Assembly: GCA_012861695.1 (NCBI GenBank)
Contig: JAAOOA010000060.1
Coordinates: forward strand, 2,014,071-2,078,070
Origin: Trematomus loennbergii
Lineage: Eukaryota; Chordata; Actinopteri; Perciformes; Nototheniidae
Reading direction: 5' to 3'
DNA: 64,000 nucleotides
Shown: positions 36,473 through 49,300 of the stretch, in pieces
Layout of the letters: each line of letters begins with the position of its first letter
Numbering within the stretch: the first letter of the stretch is position 1
Notes under the pieces: generated by a model
Seen by the model: only the letters and a program-made list of their open reading frames with translations
Told to the model about the DNA's origin: nothing
The model's database searches: none
Made by a program: the position numbers and the translations under genes

Positions 36473-36645
36473 AGATGTAGAAAAAGCAGCAAAATCTTCC
36501 TTTTTTGTATTTTCACAAATAGAATTAAGGTTTCACAAATCTAAAACTGTGTTATAAAGAATGTTTAGCCTCTCTGGGATAATCCAGTCCAAATAAATCG
36601 GCTATGCAGCGAGAGGTTCAAACACGGAGGATTGTTCGCTCAGCG
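36473..36645 (+). repeat. Dispersed repeat X with uninterrupted AGATG site
   Basis: Just before this segment, 36456-36477 equals the 22 bp found next to the LINE 5' end (33139-33118, minus). The X sequence then continues directly. This copy therefore looks like the pre-insertion arrangement of the LINE target. Confidence 0.7.
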
Positions 36646-36965
36646 CTGTAAATTAAATTTCCCTTAACTTTCCCTTAACTGCCGAATCGGAAGCTCTGAA
36701 TCGGAAGCCAACTTCAGCGTCGTTAACAACACCTGAATTTAAATGTGCAACCTCTTTTGTGACAGATTTTTGCATGAAATTATAATTCTTCTGAATGATA
36801 TTCCTATTGACAGCTAGTTTCTATTTGAACATTATGAGATAGACAGCCAGAGAGAATACATGAAAAAACAGTATAGGAACAGGGATATATCCAGTCTCTG
36901 ATAGTGTTACGTTATTATGCTGTGAGTGCTCTCATACTTGTTTGATTCTGAAATGGTAGGCCTAT

Positions 36966-36988
36966 ATATTTATATAAATATATATATA

Positions 36989-37046
<58 letters not shown>
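36966..37046. repeat. (TA)n microsatellite
   Basis: An almost pure TA dinucleotide run, slightly interrupted at its left end, followed by (TG)n. Confidence 0.95.
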
Positions 37047-37055
<9 letters not shown>

Positions 37056-37627
37056 ATGTCTGCTTCTGTAGCCTGTTATTGTCTCATTATACCGCACTGT
37101 GAATGAATTAAAAGTAAATATAAGTCATCATGAACACAGTCCTGTCCATCAGACAGAGGGCTGTGCCTCCTGTCATCATTAATGGACGTCTCTTTAAAAT
37201 GACCGCTCAGAGGAGAGGATTTCTCATTTCTCTAACCGCCTGCTGCTTCCACTCCTCTCTCCTCGGTTCCCCTCCTCGGCTCCTCCGCTCGCATCTCCTG
37301 TGGGCGAGACTAAGACACGAGGATAGGAGTCGAGGAGGGGAAATTAGTGAAATGAGAAAGGCCCATAGATATATACGTCCATGAGTTAAGAGATGGAATG
37401 ATATGATGATTCACACTCATATACAGTAGGTGGCGGTATGCACCTTTAAAGTTGTTTTCAATCCGCCAAAAACTGAGAGAAGAAGAACAAGGTCAGCAGC
37501 ATACGCGCAGTGACCGGCGGCAGTGACATCCATGCAGTGACCAGAGAAGCATTTTCTAGAAGCACCGACAGAGTTCTCCGGTTCTTCAATCCAGTTTATC
37601 ACAATCCGACTGTGTGCAGTCTCAAAG

Positions 37628-40600
37628 ATGAGAGGAAGCCGCAGCCGCGCCTCAGCTCCAGCCAGGTAACACCTTGGCTTTATACAGTCTATGATAACAC
37701 ATGTACAGAAACCCACAGTCTGAGGGGGGGCATAGCAGATGGTCTCATGTGTCCTGTTTGCAGGTAGTACGAATTCAGACTTTAACATATATGACATAGA
37801 CATTACAGCCTAGTGTGTCAGTAGTCTGGCTAATAACTACATTATACGCAGGATGGCTTTGATATGTATCCTGATTGTTGTTGCGTCATTCGTTACTGAG
37901 ACCATGTTATGTCAGAGTGCAGTTCTTGGCAAGGTCACTACTTTATAAAAACATAATGCTTCTTTTAGGCAAGTCAAATAGAGATGTGGTTTGTCTTGTT
38001 GTCATGTTTTTATTTTGTATCAATGGAAGTGATGGAAGAGCTACTCAGATCTTGTACTTAAGTAAAAGTAGAAGTACCAGAGTGAAGGAATACTCTGGTA
38101 CAAGTAAAAGTCCTGCATTCAAAATGTTACTCAAGTAAAAGGACAAAAGCTTGCAGGTGATTTTCATACCTGAACAATCACCATTAGCTGTTTCCTACTT
38201 CTCTATGGTGAACGTCCTGTAACAGTTATTAATATACACAGGTTCCAGCAATTTAAGGCTTCACTTGGTACCTTGTCAAATACATTTGACTTGAAATCTG
38301 ATTACTTTTAAAATGTTATTGATTTAAAAAAGACTACAGCTGAGGCATTGTTATTGTATGGCATTTTATGAAGGTATAATTCCTAATTATTATATATCAT
38401 AATTTAAATGTCTTCTACATCTGATTGGAATATAAGATGTTGGTTTACAGTGGTTTCATGTTTATAAAGACACACAGGCTTTGTACCATACGTCATGTCC
38501 ATTTAAACCTGTCTAATGCAAATGTTTTTGCTTTTCTTCGTAGCCATCCTGTATCCCATGCTCCGGCTCCAGCTCATGCGCCTCCAGCCGCCCTGGCCCC
38601 GGCCCCCGCTCCGTCCCAGGGCCCGGGCCTGATGGCCCAGATGGCCACCACAGCTGCTGGGGTGGCAGTGGGTTCCGCTGTGGGCCACGTAATGGGCAGC
38701 GCCCTCACAGGAGCGTTCAGCGGGGGCAGCAGCAGCAGCAGCAGCCCTGAGCCAGCCAAGCCCACATACCAGGTAAGATAAGTATAATCACTCGTAGGAT
38801 TAGGGTGGCAGGGCACAGGCTTTAGCTGACTCCAATCAGGTCATCGGTTCTTCTGGAGGTGCTTCTGTCTGGTGAAAGTCTGACTGGTCATGGTGTGTTT
38901 TCCTCCGTAATGGTTCAAAAGTAGAATTGTCTCCATCTGGCCAAAGAATTTGAAATGTAGAGCCCCTGCAGATTATCATTAGAACATTGCAAAGAAAAGG
39001 AGTTCCTGCTTTGAGCTTTTTTATTTAAGGTTTGGATTGGTCAGTTAAGACACTGATACAGATTTGACTACAGAGAACCCCACTGACCAGGGGCCTCATT
39101 TATAACGCCTTGCGTAGGATTGACGTAGGAAGGTTGCTTACGTAGTACAAAGCAAAAAAATAGGTACAGAAATGTTCCGACATTTTCCGATTCACAAAAC
39201 ATTGCAAAAAAACAACACTTCCTACGCCTGTTTCCCTTTATAAATCACAATCGACTCGTAACGCCCATATTTGCCTATAAATAGTCAAAGAAACGCCCAT
39301 TCATTCATTCATTTTGACTGACTGCATGAAGAAGATCGCAGGAAATTATGACAGAACAGCTAAAAAAGACATCTCACACCGTGTCAGATTTAGGTTATTT
39401 TGGGGAGGTCGAGATAAATCATATTGTTTGGTGGATGCAGTTTGAACCAGAGTAGCAGCATGGAGGTCGGATCGTCACCAAAATAAATAAATAAGTGGTC
39501 CGAAAAAAGTTAATGACAAAAAAAATACACATAACCTTCCTCAGGCAGTGTGTTTGTCCCGGGGACAGGAGACCCCCCCTTGATGAGAAACTGTAAGAAA
39601 TGATCGGGGAATCCCTCCGGAGTGGAGTCATGACGACTGGATCTGAATTATTTTGTTGTATTTGGTGGTTTGTGTTCCAGCTGTCGATCAGCAACTATAT
39701 ATCCATAATCCACCAGTTAAAGGAAATACAACTAATGTGTTGTGTTATATTAGCTGTACAATTGACCACATATGGTGTTCTTAGTTTCCATACCTCCTGT
39801 GTTTTACGAACGACTTATCAAGTCTTGGCAAACGGCATAAAACACGATTAAACGTGATAGTATATAAAACCATGCTCGTATCTACAACCTATAGAAATGC
39901 AAAACGGCGTCAGTTTAGACGTAATTCTGTCCTCCTGCTTAGAAAACATTTCATACATTAACACAACATATTCGAGGTGGTTTTAAATAACATATCCGTA
40001 TTTATTTATTTCTCCAAGTTATGTTTTTGTGTGCACTGAGGAGTCTCAAATAGGCGTTTGTTTAATCATTTTAAGATTGGCTTTAATCAATGTTTGAAAA
40101 TGAATTCTTCATATTTGATAAAGAGGTAACATTTTATTTATGGTATTATTTCCACATATTTCTCTCCATTCTTCCTTCTGCCAACGGTGTCGCAGTTTCT
40201 CGTCTCTCCCGTTTGTGTGCTTAGTGCGTACGCATGGGTTAGAGTTTGCGTGGAGGACCGCACATTTTCCCATCAAGTTAGAATTTTATAAATCGCAAAC
40301 ATTGCGTAGAAACTGGCGTACGCCATTTTTTGAGCATATATCCCTTTATAAATGAGGCCCCAGAGCATCAATACTAATACATACCATTCTGCAGCGGGAG
40401 TGTTAACCTCCTTTTTCATATGGTGTTGGATATTATAAACAATAAAAATATGTATTTTTTTAAATAATGATTTACTGCAACAACAAAGTAAAGTAAAATG
40501 AATGAGGAGGATAAAATGTCATAGGCCAAACGTGTATATTTATAAAAAATATTAAATGATCTCGTAAGAAGAAAAATCATTATTTCAAATTACATTGCAG

Positions 40601-41505
40601 GCCGATTTTAGTTGGATTTATTCATTTAGATAAACCCTAGAGAACCCTGAACCATGCTATGAATATGATCATTTTGACATATTATATGGAGAGACAATAT
40701 ATTGGGCAGGATATCATAAAAGTATCAAAAAGTATATTAGTTAGCATGAATAGTTTGGAACAGATTCATTTTTAGTTGTTTTTTTATCAGATGCTTCGAA
40801 ATTAAATGATAATTACGATAAAAGTAGTAGCCAGGACCACCATGTTGAAATATTTCCTTTTTGCTTTATGTATGTACAGCATGAACAGCTACTTGGGTCA
40901 AACAGGAGATCCACCAAGTATGCGTATTGATTTTAAATGTATTTTTTCTTGTTCATTGAAAGTAGTACCCAGATTGTTGCTTGAGAAGTTGCTGTAAGCG
41001 AAGCTGACGACTGAGTGTGACCTCAACCATGAAGCCCATTCAGGACTTTGACTGTGAAATGTCGGATTCAAATGTTTTCCCTTGCTCGTATCATCCTAGG
41101 AGCCCCCCGGCCCACTCAGGCCCAGCCCGGCCCCTGTAACTTTGAGGTCAGACAGTTCCTGGACTGTGCTACCGGCCAGTATGACCTGAGTCTATGTGAG
41201 GGCTTCAGCGAGGCTCTCAAACAGTGCAAGTTCTCCCACGGTGAGTGTGCTGAAGGATGGATGGAGCCACATAAAACACTTCTCAAAACATCCCAAGGCA
41301 TCTGGTTTTTTAATATGAAATTCTTCATGTGTGCTTCATGTGAAACACTTACTGCTTTGGTTCTCCTGGCACCTGATCATACAGTTTTACAGTAGTATGA
41401 TTTCTCAGTAGAAGCTACAGAAACTCGTTGGACATAAAAATACGTAATTTGATTAAAAATCATGTGTATCTCTTTTTTTCTGCAGGTGTGACATCGCTGG
41501 TGTGA
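37628..41505 (+). CDS. chchd10: CHCHD10 orthologue, mitochondrial twin-CX9C protein
   Basis: A small mitochondrial intermembrane-space/cristae-associated protein. The exons are 37628-37665, 38544-38772, 41100-41240 and 41486-41505, all GT/AG. The product begins with a basic MRGSRSR segment (mitochondrial targeting). A Pro/Ala-rich stretch follows, then the hydrophobic glycine-rich segment [20 protein letters not shown] and [14 protein letters not shown], which fits CHCHD10 better than CHCHD2. The CHCH domain has paired cysteines: FEVRQFLDC preceded by PGPC, and [14 protein letters not shown]. The C run at 41103-41108 is one base short and breaks the frame at the start of exon 3. With it counted the product is 142 residues, the length of human CHCHD10. 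A poly(A) signal follows at 41700. Intron 2 contains a 1.28-kb DNA element. Confidence 0.92.
38030..38140. repeat. TACTTAAGTA-rich repeat, partial, in chchd10 intron 1
   Basis: The segment contains GTACTTAAGTAAAAGTAGAA and the CTCAAGTAAAAG motif of the family. It is truncated on the right. Confidence 0.7.
39090..40371. mobile_element. 1.28-kb GGGGCCTCATTTATAA element, copy 2 (inverted)
   Basis: This is in reverse orientation relative to copies 1 and 3, with intact inverted ends, inside chchd10 intron 2. Visible differences from the other copies are scattered substitutions and small indels. Confidence 0.85.
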
Positions 41506-41699
41506 AGGATGGTGATCAGCTGTCAAGTCGAACATCTCAATAGTGAAACTTACTGTAGAAATGACCACATTCTAGCACATAGATGTGAACGTACCTCAGG
41601 CAGAGAGCATGTTGGTTTTGTTGATTGATGACCGTGTAATGTATACATACATTACTGTAATGTACAAAATGTTTTTGGTATGTACAGGCAAGAACCTTT

Positions 41700-41705
41700 A
41701 ATAAA
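41700..41705 (+). promoter_or_regulatory. Poly(A) signal of chchd10
   Basis: AATAAA lies 195 bases past the stop codon and is the first canonical signal downstream. Confidence 0.6.
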
Positions 41706-41814
41706 TAGCTGCTATGACCTTGCACATAATGTCAGTGTATTTTCCTTATTCCTGTCATGTCGTGTATACATGTATATATACATATATACAGGCTTGGGGA
41801 GCAACAGTTTACAT

Positions 41815-42030
41815 GTAACGAGATTACATTACATGTTACTTGTTAGACGCTTTTATCCAAAGCGATTTACATACTCAATACTGTGGACAATCACCACAGG
41901 AGCAATTTGGGGTGAAGTGTCTTGCACAACACAACGACATGCTGACTGCAGTGGGGTTTGAACCTGTGGGTTTGATCCCCTGATCCGAACACCAACGCAC
42001 AACCCACTGCGCCACATGCGCCACGCGCCT
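41815..42030 (-). mobile_element. tRNA-derived SINE, inverted copy
   Basis: On the minus strand it has the same A box (42014-42004), a B-box-like sequence (41964-41955) and the GGATAAAAGCGTCTAACAAG tail of the 34503 SINE. It lies just downstream of chchd10. Confidence 0.8.
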
Positions 42031-42888
42031 AATGATTACCTAATCAGGATACAAAAAAAAGTGACTGCTTCGATTACAATCAGATTACTAGCAGGATTAC
42101 AATGTTACAATCCATAACTGATGTAATGGTTTCTGACAGAAATCTCCTAGATTATGAACAATTGTGTTATTGCACTAGACATAACTTCAACCCCACAACA
42201 TTAGATATTATTAAACTACATAAAGCGCTTCCTCAAGAATGTGTGCTTGTGTCGAGACATGTTATGGCTCCCCAAACTATACAGCCACAACTGCCCTCAT
42301 TATTCATTAAAGGGATATTAGTCCTGGACGAAACATGCAATAATCCCTTTATAAGGAAGTGTCTCACTGAAAAATGATTTCCTGGTAGACAAAACAGAAA
42401 TTAGATCCTACATAAATTCGACAATCAACTAAGAACTGTTAAAAACTAACTAAAAACTCAAAACTAATAAAACTAAGAACTGTGCATCTAACATTCGCTT
42501 TGGGCGACCACCCCAAAAAAACAAAAACACTTCAACAATATGTATCCCTAAGCAATTGCTTAGAGTGCGTATTGTGGATGAATGTGGGTATGTTGTTCCA
42601 ATTCCAATAAAGTTTAAAAAAAAAAAAATGAGTCCGCCTGACTGGACCTTGGCACATTGGCCTCAGTTGCGGTACATCCGGTTCTGCTTTCAAAATAAAG
42701 CCGTACGACATGTTTTCTTAGCATCAGGCCATGTTTTCATCGGTTTTAATCAGGTTTTAATCCACTGCATATTCTTTGTTATTCTGACGAGTTTACATTT
42801 TCTGCAAACAAAATCTCAAAATTAAAATAATTTCAATTTGACATTTGTAGAGCAATGTTTTATTCAGTTATGAGTGTATAGGTGTATA
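42031..42888. other. Intergenic stretch between chchd10 and ddt
   Basis: A 91-codon ATG frame (42102-42377) has no recognisable family. Poly-A-rich tracts around 42050 and 42617 suggest retroposed material. No gene is supported. Confidence 0.4.
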
Positions 42889-42939
42889 GCACACACACAC
42901 ACACACACACACAACACACACACACACACACACACACAC

Positions 42940-43031
<92 letters not shown>

Positions 43032-43033
43032 AC
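42889..43033. repeat. (CA)n microsatellite
   Basis: About 145 bp of CA repeats with single-base breaks (ACAACAC) near 42914 and 42940. Confidence 0.95.
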
Positions 43034-43334
43034 ACACATATACTCTTTTGTGTGTTAGCAGAGTTTCTGTGAACCATAAATAGAAAATATTAAACCCATT
43101 TGAGCAAACACAAATCAAGATACAATATTAAGAAATATAAATATCACCCTCCACTAGAGGGACAATAAGAACATCATACCAGCTGAAGAAATATTACTTT
43201 AGTTTGAACGTTTTGAACTCACTGAACATATTTTGAAATCTACAACCGGAAGCAGTAGACTCGGCTGCTCTCCTATCGCTGCTCTCTGGTCTCCCATACA
43301 GTTTCGGGCAGACTTGACTCCAGCAGACTTCAGA

Positions 43335-46300
43335 ATGCCTTTCGTCGACATTCAGAGTAACCTGCCGGCCAGCTCTTTCTCGGAGGACTTCCTGAAGAAG
43401 CTGTGCTCCTGCACCGCTGCTGCTCTGGGGAAGCCCGAGGAGGTGAGTGCCTTCCCGGCCAGGAGCAGCTGCAGGAGCCCCGCGGGGTGAGGCTGGGCTG
43501 CGTGAGTCCTGCAGTGGTCATACAGTCTGGGCACATGCGCCTCTCATGCTTTCAACAGGATTAACGTTCCTAGCAGTTTTACATGCATTTACCACTAACT
43601 CTAACCCACATATAGCTGTTTTAATTAGTGGAATAGAGGCTTTTCCAGCACATCAACACTTTCTCACCAGTTCCTCTTAATTGTAATGGCTGGAAGGGTC
43701 CATTCACATAAAGTCACAGTAGGCTACCTATAACAGTTATTGCATACTAGTTACATTACACATATGACCCTAGGTTTTGTCTGCAGTCATAAATACATTT
43801 GCCAGTATGCAGCGTGGGAGAAGTACTCACATCTTGTACTTAAGTAAAAGTAGAAGTACCAGAGTGAAGGAATACTCTGTTACAAGTAAAAGTCCTGCAT
43901 TCAAAATGTTACTCAAGTAAAAGTACAAAAGTATTAGGATCAAAATATATACTTAAAGTACCAAAAGTAAAAGTAGTCATTGTGCAGATTGGTCCATTTC
44001 AGAATAATATATATGATATGTTTTATATCTCAAAGCTGGTAAAGGTGCAGCTAGTTTGAATGACTTTGTATACTGCAGGGTAGCTTGTGAATTTATCCAG
44101 GTGGAACTAAAGTCTGATTTAAGACTTGGTTATATTTCACATCATTCATCCACATCTGTAAAGTAACTAAAGGTATTAAATTAATGTAGTGGAGTAAAAG
44201 TACACCATTTACCTCTGAATTGTAGTGGAGTAGAAGTACAAAGTAACATAACATGGAAATACTCAAGTAAAGTACAAGTATCTCAAAATTGTACTTAAGT
44301 ACAGTATTTGAGTAAATCTACTTAGTCCCACCTCTGCCAGTATGTAGGAAAGGGCAGTGACTGTTGTTATGCGACTAATCGCTTCAGCCGTAATGTAATG
44401 CACACATATACTGTACACATGTATAAAACTCACTTTATGTAACATATAACACACAGCTCACATGCAGCAAATGTGTCAACATGAAATTACACATGTATGT
44501 GGATACAAGTCACTTTAATTAAAGTTGTATGCAACTGAAATAAGATATTTGTCATAGAAACATCATTAGGTATTGTATCTATTATGAGAATATAATGGTT
44601 GCATGTGTATAAAAATTACTAACATAACATAACTGGTCTTTTCTTAAAAAATGCACTTCTTCTCATAGCCGCTGGGGCTGCAGCACCCCTAGAATCTGGA
44701 GAATCACAGAAAGGCCGGTCGTCAAGGGCCGTTGACGGCCGGCATAATTTAAGTTGCGCTGACAGGCGACAGAGGTCCACCGTGTTCCCGCAGCGAGGCT
44801 AGCCCCCCCCCTTGACAATTTTACTGCACCCCCTAAGTAAAATGACTTCTCGCGGCTATGCTTCTTCTCATTAACACATCGTTCAATGCCTTACTCAAGG
44901 ACACTTTAGCAGGCCCACTTTGTCTGTGGGTGTGGCCTTTAACTGAAGTTCAGTGTATCTGCACTCACTTCCCTCATGCTGATCCATGTTTACGTGCTCC
45001 ACCCTAACTGATGCTGGTCCTGTGTTTCAGAGGATGCACCTGGTGGTGCAGCCCGGGCTGCCATGCTGGTAGCCGGCTCCTGCTCTCCGTGTGTCATTCT
45101 GTCAGTGTCTGCTATCGGTGTGACCGACACCGCTGACAAGAACAAGGAGCACAGCGCCAAGATCTTCGAGTTCCTGACCAGAGAGCTCAGTCTGACTGCA
45201 GACAGGTGAGCTTTATGGATCCTAGTGATGGCGAGATGAAGCCTTATGAAGATTTGAAGCTTTCCAGCCAATTGATTCGTAAAAGGGTTCATCTCATGAG
45301 GCTTCATTTGAACCGATTTGAACACAAACCCCCCTGTTGGTCAAAGTGTGTAAAACAGGCAGACATCTCAACAGTGTGCTCTATCTCATACCGAGTTCCC
45401 AATGAGTAAAGCCTTAGAATAACTCTAAACAACGAACATAAAATCATATTTTCATGTTAACAATATTGTTTTTTATTCCAGTTGAATGATTGTGATTGAA
45501 AAGCCTAAAGAGGCTGGTAAACATTGCAAAGAGGGATTTGTATTCCTTCATAATATTCGTAAACTTAACCATGTTGTAGCCTGAGAAAGGCTAAACCATA
45601 TCAAAGAATACATTTATTAACTACATTATCTCATTTAGCTGTAGCTTTTATAAACAAAAAAAAGACGTATTGTTCAGTCGTTGAACCAGGGACCCTGCGG
45701 TTGTGAGTCAACTGCTTTCCAGCTGAGCCACAGCCCACACACTGATCTTCCTGAAAACACTATATACCACTTATTCCTGTACTTATTCATTTATTGATGT
45801 TTTTATTCCTACTTTTATTTATGCTTTTATTTATTTATAGGCCTACTTATGACATGTTCCGACCTCTATATAAGTGAGGGTCTGAGCTCTCTTAATTCCA
45901 TCGTGTCACCAGCGGACCCGGGTACAGGAGGGGTAATATCGTTCTTATTATACATCCATGGGTAATATGAGCGTTGTGGTTCAACCGATCTGAATCGCTT
46001 CCTGAAGCAGTCACGTGGTATCGACAGGCAGCGAGGCTTCGTTTGTCATCGGTGGCGTCACTGGCCCAAAACGATACAAGCCTCGATACAAGCTTCACAA
46101 AAAGCTTCGGGGATTACTCGACACACGCTCGAAGCCTCGGCGCATACGTAACATCACTAATGGATCCCTCCAGTGTGTTGATTCGGCCAGTAGCAGAGAG
46201 TGGTGTCCAAGACAATCATTAAAGTCCATCAATAAGCTTTACCGTGCATTCTCCTTTGCTGTAAAGATTTTCTTACAATAAGTGTGCTTTTTAACTGACA

Positions 46301-49300
46301 AACATATTTTATCATCTCCTGTCTGATGACTGACTTGAAATGGACTAATCTGCAGAATGAGTACTTTTGTACTTTTGGTCCTTTAAGTATATTGTTATGC
46401 TAATACTTTTGTACTTTTACTTAAGTAACATTTTGAATGCAGGACTTTTACTTGTAACAGAGTATTATTACACTCTGATACTTTACTTTTACTTAAGTAC
46501 AAGATCTGAGCTATTTTCCCACCTCTAGATTTTGCAATATTGCAGATAATACATTTTTGGGCAAACACTTTTATGATACCGACATCATCGCTGGTTCAGC
46601 AGGATAATCTCAATGTCAACACCAATTATATGATTCTTTAAGCGTTAATGTAATCGGCAGAAGTAAAAAGCTATCGTTGGGCTATAAGTATGTTAGTAAA
46701 AATCTATAGCACAAGGGAAGTTCCATCATCCTGGAAGGTGGCCACGGTGACACCGATTTTTAAATCTGGGGATAAGCAATGATGTCCAACTACAGACCAA
46801 TCAGCATCCTCCCCTGTGTCTCTAAGATAGCTGAGAAATGGGTGTCAAAACTAATCACCAAACATTTAGATAAAGGTTTCGCTCCACTCCACCCAATGCA
46901 GTTTGTTTTCCGTGCTCACCACTCCACTGAGACAGCTAACTGTGTCTTTGTGGAAAAGGTTAAATCTATTTGGACACGAGCCCATATGTAGGTGCTGTCT
47001 TCCTTCATGTCAGGAAGGCTTTTGACACTATTGACCACCAAGTGCTCCTTACAAAGCTGACTTATTTCAATTTTTCGGCAGATTCAATACAGTGGGTTAA
47101 GTCTTACTTATCGAACAGAAAACAGTGTGTTTTGGTCAACGGTACCAAATCCCCTACCTTGTCAACCCTGTTGGGGTTCCACAAGGTTCCATTCTTGGAC
47201 CATTACTGTTTTCACTGTACATTAATGACTTGCCTAATGTATGTCCTGAGTTGAATGTGCCGATGATGCGGTCATCTTTGTACATGGAAAAACACTGAAA
47301 TTATCACATCCTGTCTCTCAAATGCTTTGGACAAGGTTCAACACTGGCTGAACAACATTTGCTTACAGTTAAATGCAAAAAAAACAGTATGCATGATGTT
47401 CAGTAAACGACCAGTCAAAATCGAAGGATCCAATGTGTTTTTAAACGGAGCAGAATTAGAACTAGTCCCCCACTTCAAGTATCTTGGAGTCATACTGGAC
47501 TCGAACTTGACTTTTAAGAAACATATTAAGAAAGTATCCAATACTATTAAATTCAACTTGCAAAATTTAAACAAATCAGACCTTTCTTAACTGTCAATGC
47601 TGCAAAGTCTACCTCCACTGTATGATTCTATCCCATTGAATACTGTTTTACAAACTGGTCGTTTGCTTGTGCCACAAACCTGAAACCCATAGAACAGCTG
47701 TACAAGAGAGCTATCAAGGTGTTTGACAGAAAGCCTTATTCATACACCACTGTACCATCCTAGAAAAACACAATTTCTTGAGTTTTGACAATTTTAAGTC
47801 TTTTAAAAGTATGTGTTTTATTTATAAATGTTTACATGGACTGCCCCCCCCCCCCCTAGGGGAATTCATCCACAAAAACACACTGGACGCTGCACTAGGT
47901 CGGAAACCAGAGGAGACTGTGAATCCACCATAGACGGACCCACTTTGGACAAAATGTCCTCTCCGTTAAAGGCAGCTCATTCTGGAATAGCCTCCCAACT
48001 GAGATACGGGATTGTCCCACTCTCAATAGCTTCAAAGGTCAACTCAGGGAATGGTTAAGAGACAAACAGACGTGCAATCACCGCTAAATGCACTTTAACA
48101 CAGGGGTATCTTTTCTTGCACTTTATATGTCGTTGCTGCTATATTGTACTGCCATGTGGTAAATACTTGTGTATGCTGCTCTTGCTCTTTTGCACTTTTT
48201 GCATATCATGTATTTTGTTTTTACCATGTTTGTAAAATGTAATTTTCTTAAATGTTTAATGTGAGGGACTGCGGATGGAAACTAGCTCAAAGCTAAATCT
48301 GGCACTGTTACGCTTGACACATTTGAATGTTTTAAGTGTTCATTACTGTGCATTGTCCCTGCCAAATAAACGATTAAATAAATAAATAAAATAAGCAAAC
48401 TACACCCTGGTCACAGGGCTGTGCAACACCAACGCTAAGCTAAAAACGTCTAATAAAGTGTTTTAGTCTCAACTAATCACTTGTCAGCAGCTGCTGTTTT
48501 GATGACACATAGAAGCTTGGGACATTCAGCAGTGGAGTTGTCACTGACATCATTTAGTACCATAGAACAAAACGTTAATATCTCTTCAGCTTTTGTTAAC
48601 CGCAGATCTTATTTCAGGCATCTAACCTAAGACACGTTCAAAAGGACGTGGACTTTGAGACGAGGGAATAATCGGAATGAAAACATGTTAGATCATTTTC
48701 AGATTTTAGGACACATTCCTGCATCACTTTGTTGGGCAGCGGAGAAGCTAATTATTACACTAGCTTCTTCTAGTTTGGAAACTCTACTCAGCACTGCCAG
48801 TATGCTTTCCAGTTGCTCTACACTGGATATTTTTATGTCAAGTGATTCATGTTTCAAATGGATTTAAATCTGCCTGGTAGAGTATGTGCCTTGTCCTGGT
48901 CTTTGCTGCTGTTATTATTCATTGTTGATAATCTGATTGTACTATTTTTTGTCAGTAGAAATCACTCCTGCAGATTGGACTGTCTTGTGCATGTGCAAAT
49001 GCGCATCTAGGACGCTACAGATTCACTTTTACCCCTTTCCCACCAAACCGGTTCCAGGGCCAGTTCGGAGCTGGTGCCCGATTTTAAACTAGTTCTTCCT
49101 GTTTCTTGCCCGGTTCGTATTGGGAATATTTGAGCAATAAGTAGTCAAGATAAAGATAAAATTACACATCTAATACCAGGGGAAATGATCACCTTATGAT
49201 GCCAAACAGAGTCAATTCAGACTGAAACACATTCCCTGATAGTGATGGGGGATATGCATCAGTTACTTTGTTACATTCAGACAGTGAGTTACTGCTTTCC

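Noticed and set aside
42102..42377. 91-codon ATG frame between chchd10 and ddt
   Set aside because: It has no family resemblance and no splice context, and lies in repeat-like DNA with A-rich tracts.
42864..43118. Long Cys-Val and Thr-His open frames
   Set aside because: They are translations of the (CA)n/(GT)n microsatellites here, at 54049-54374 and at 61718-61911.
45031..45205. Calling ddt a pseudogene
   Set aside because: A single missing base in a C run is the only defect. Splice sites, other exons and the C-terminus are intact, and neighbouring genes show the same class of fault.
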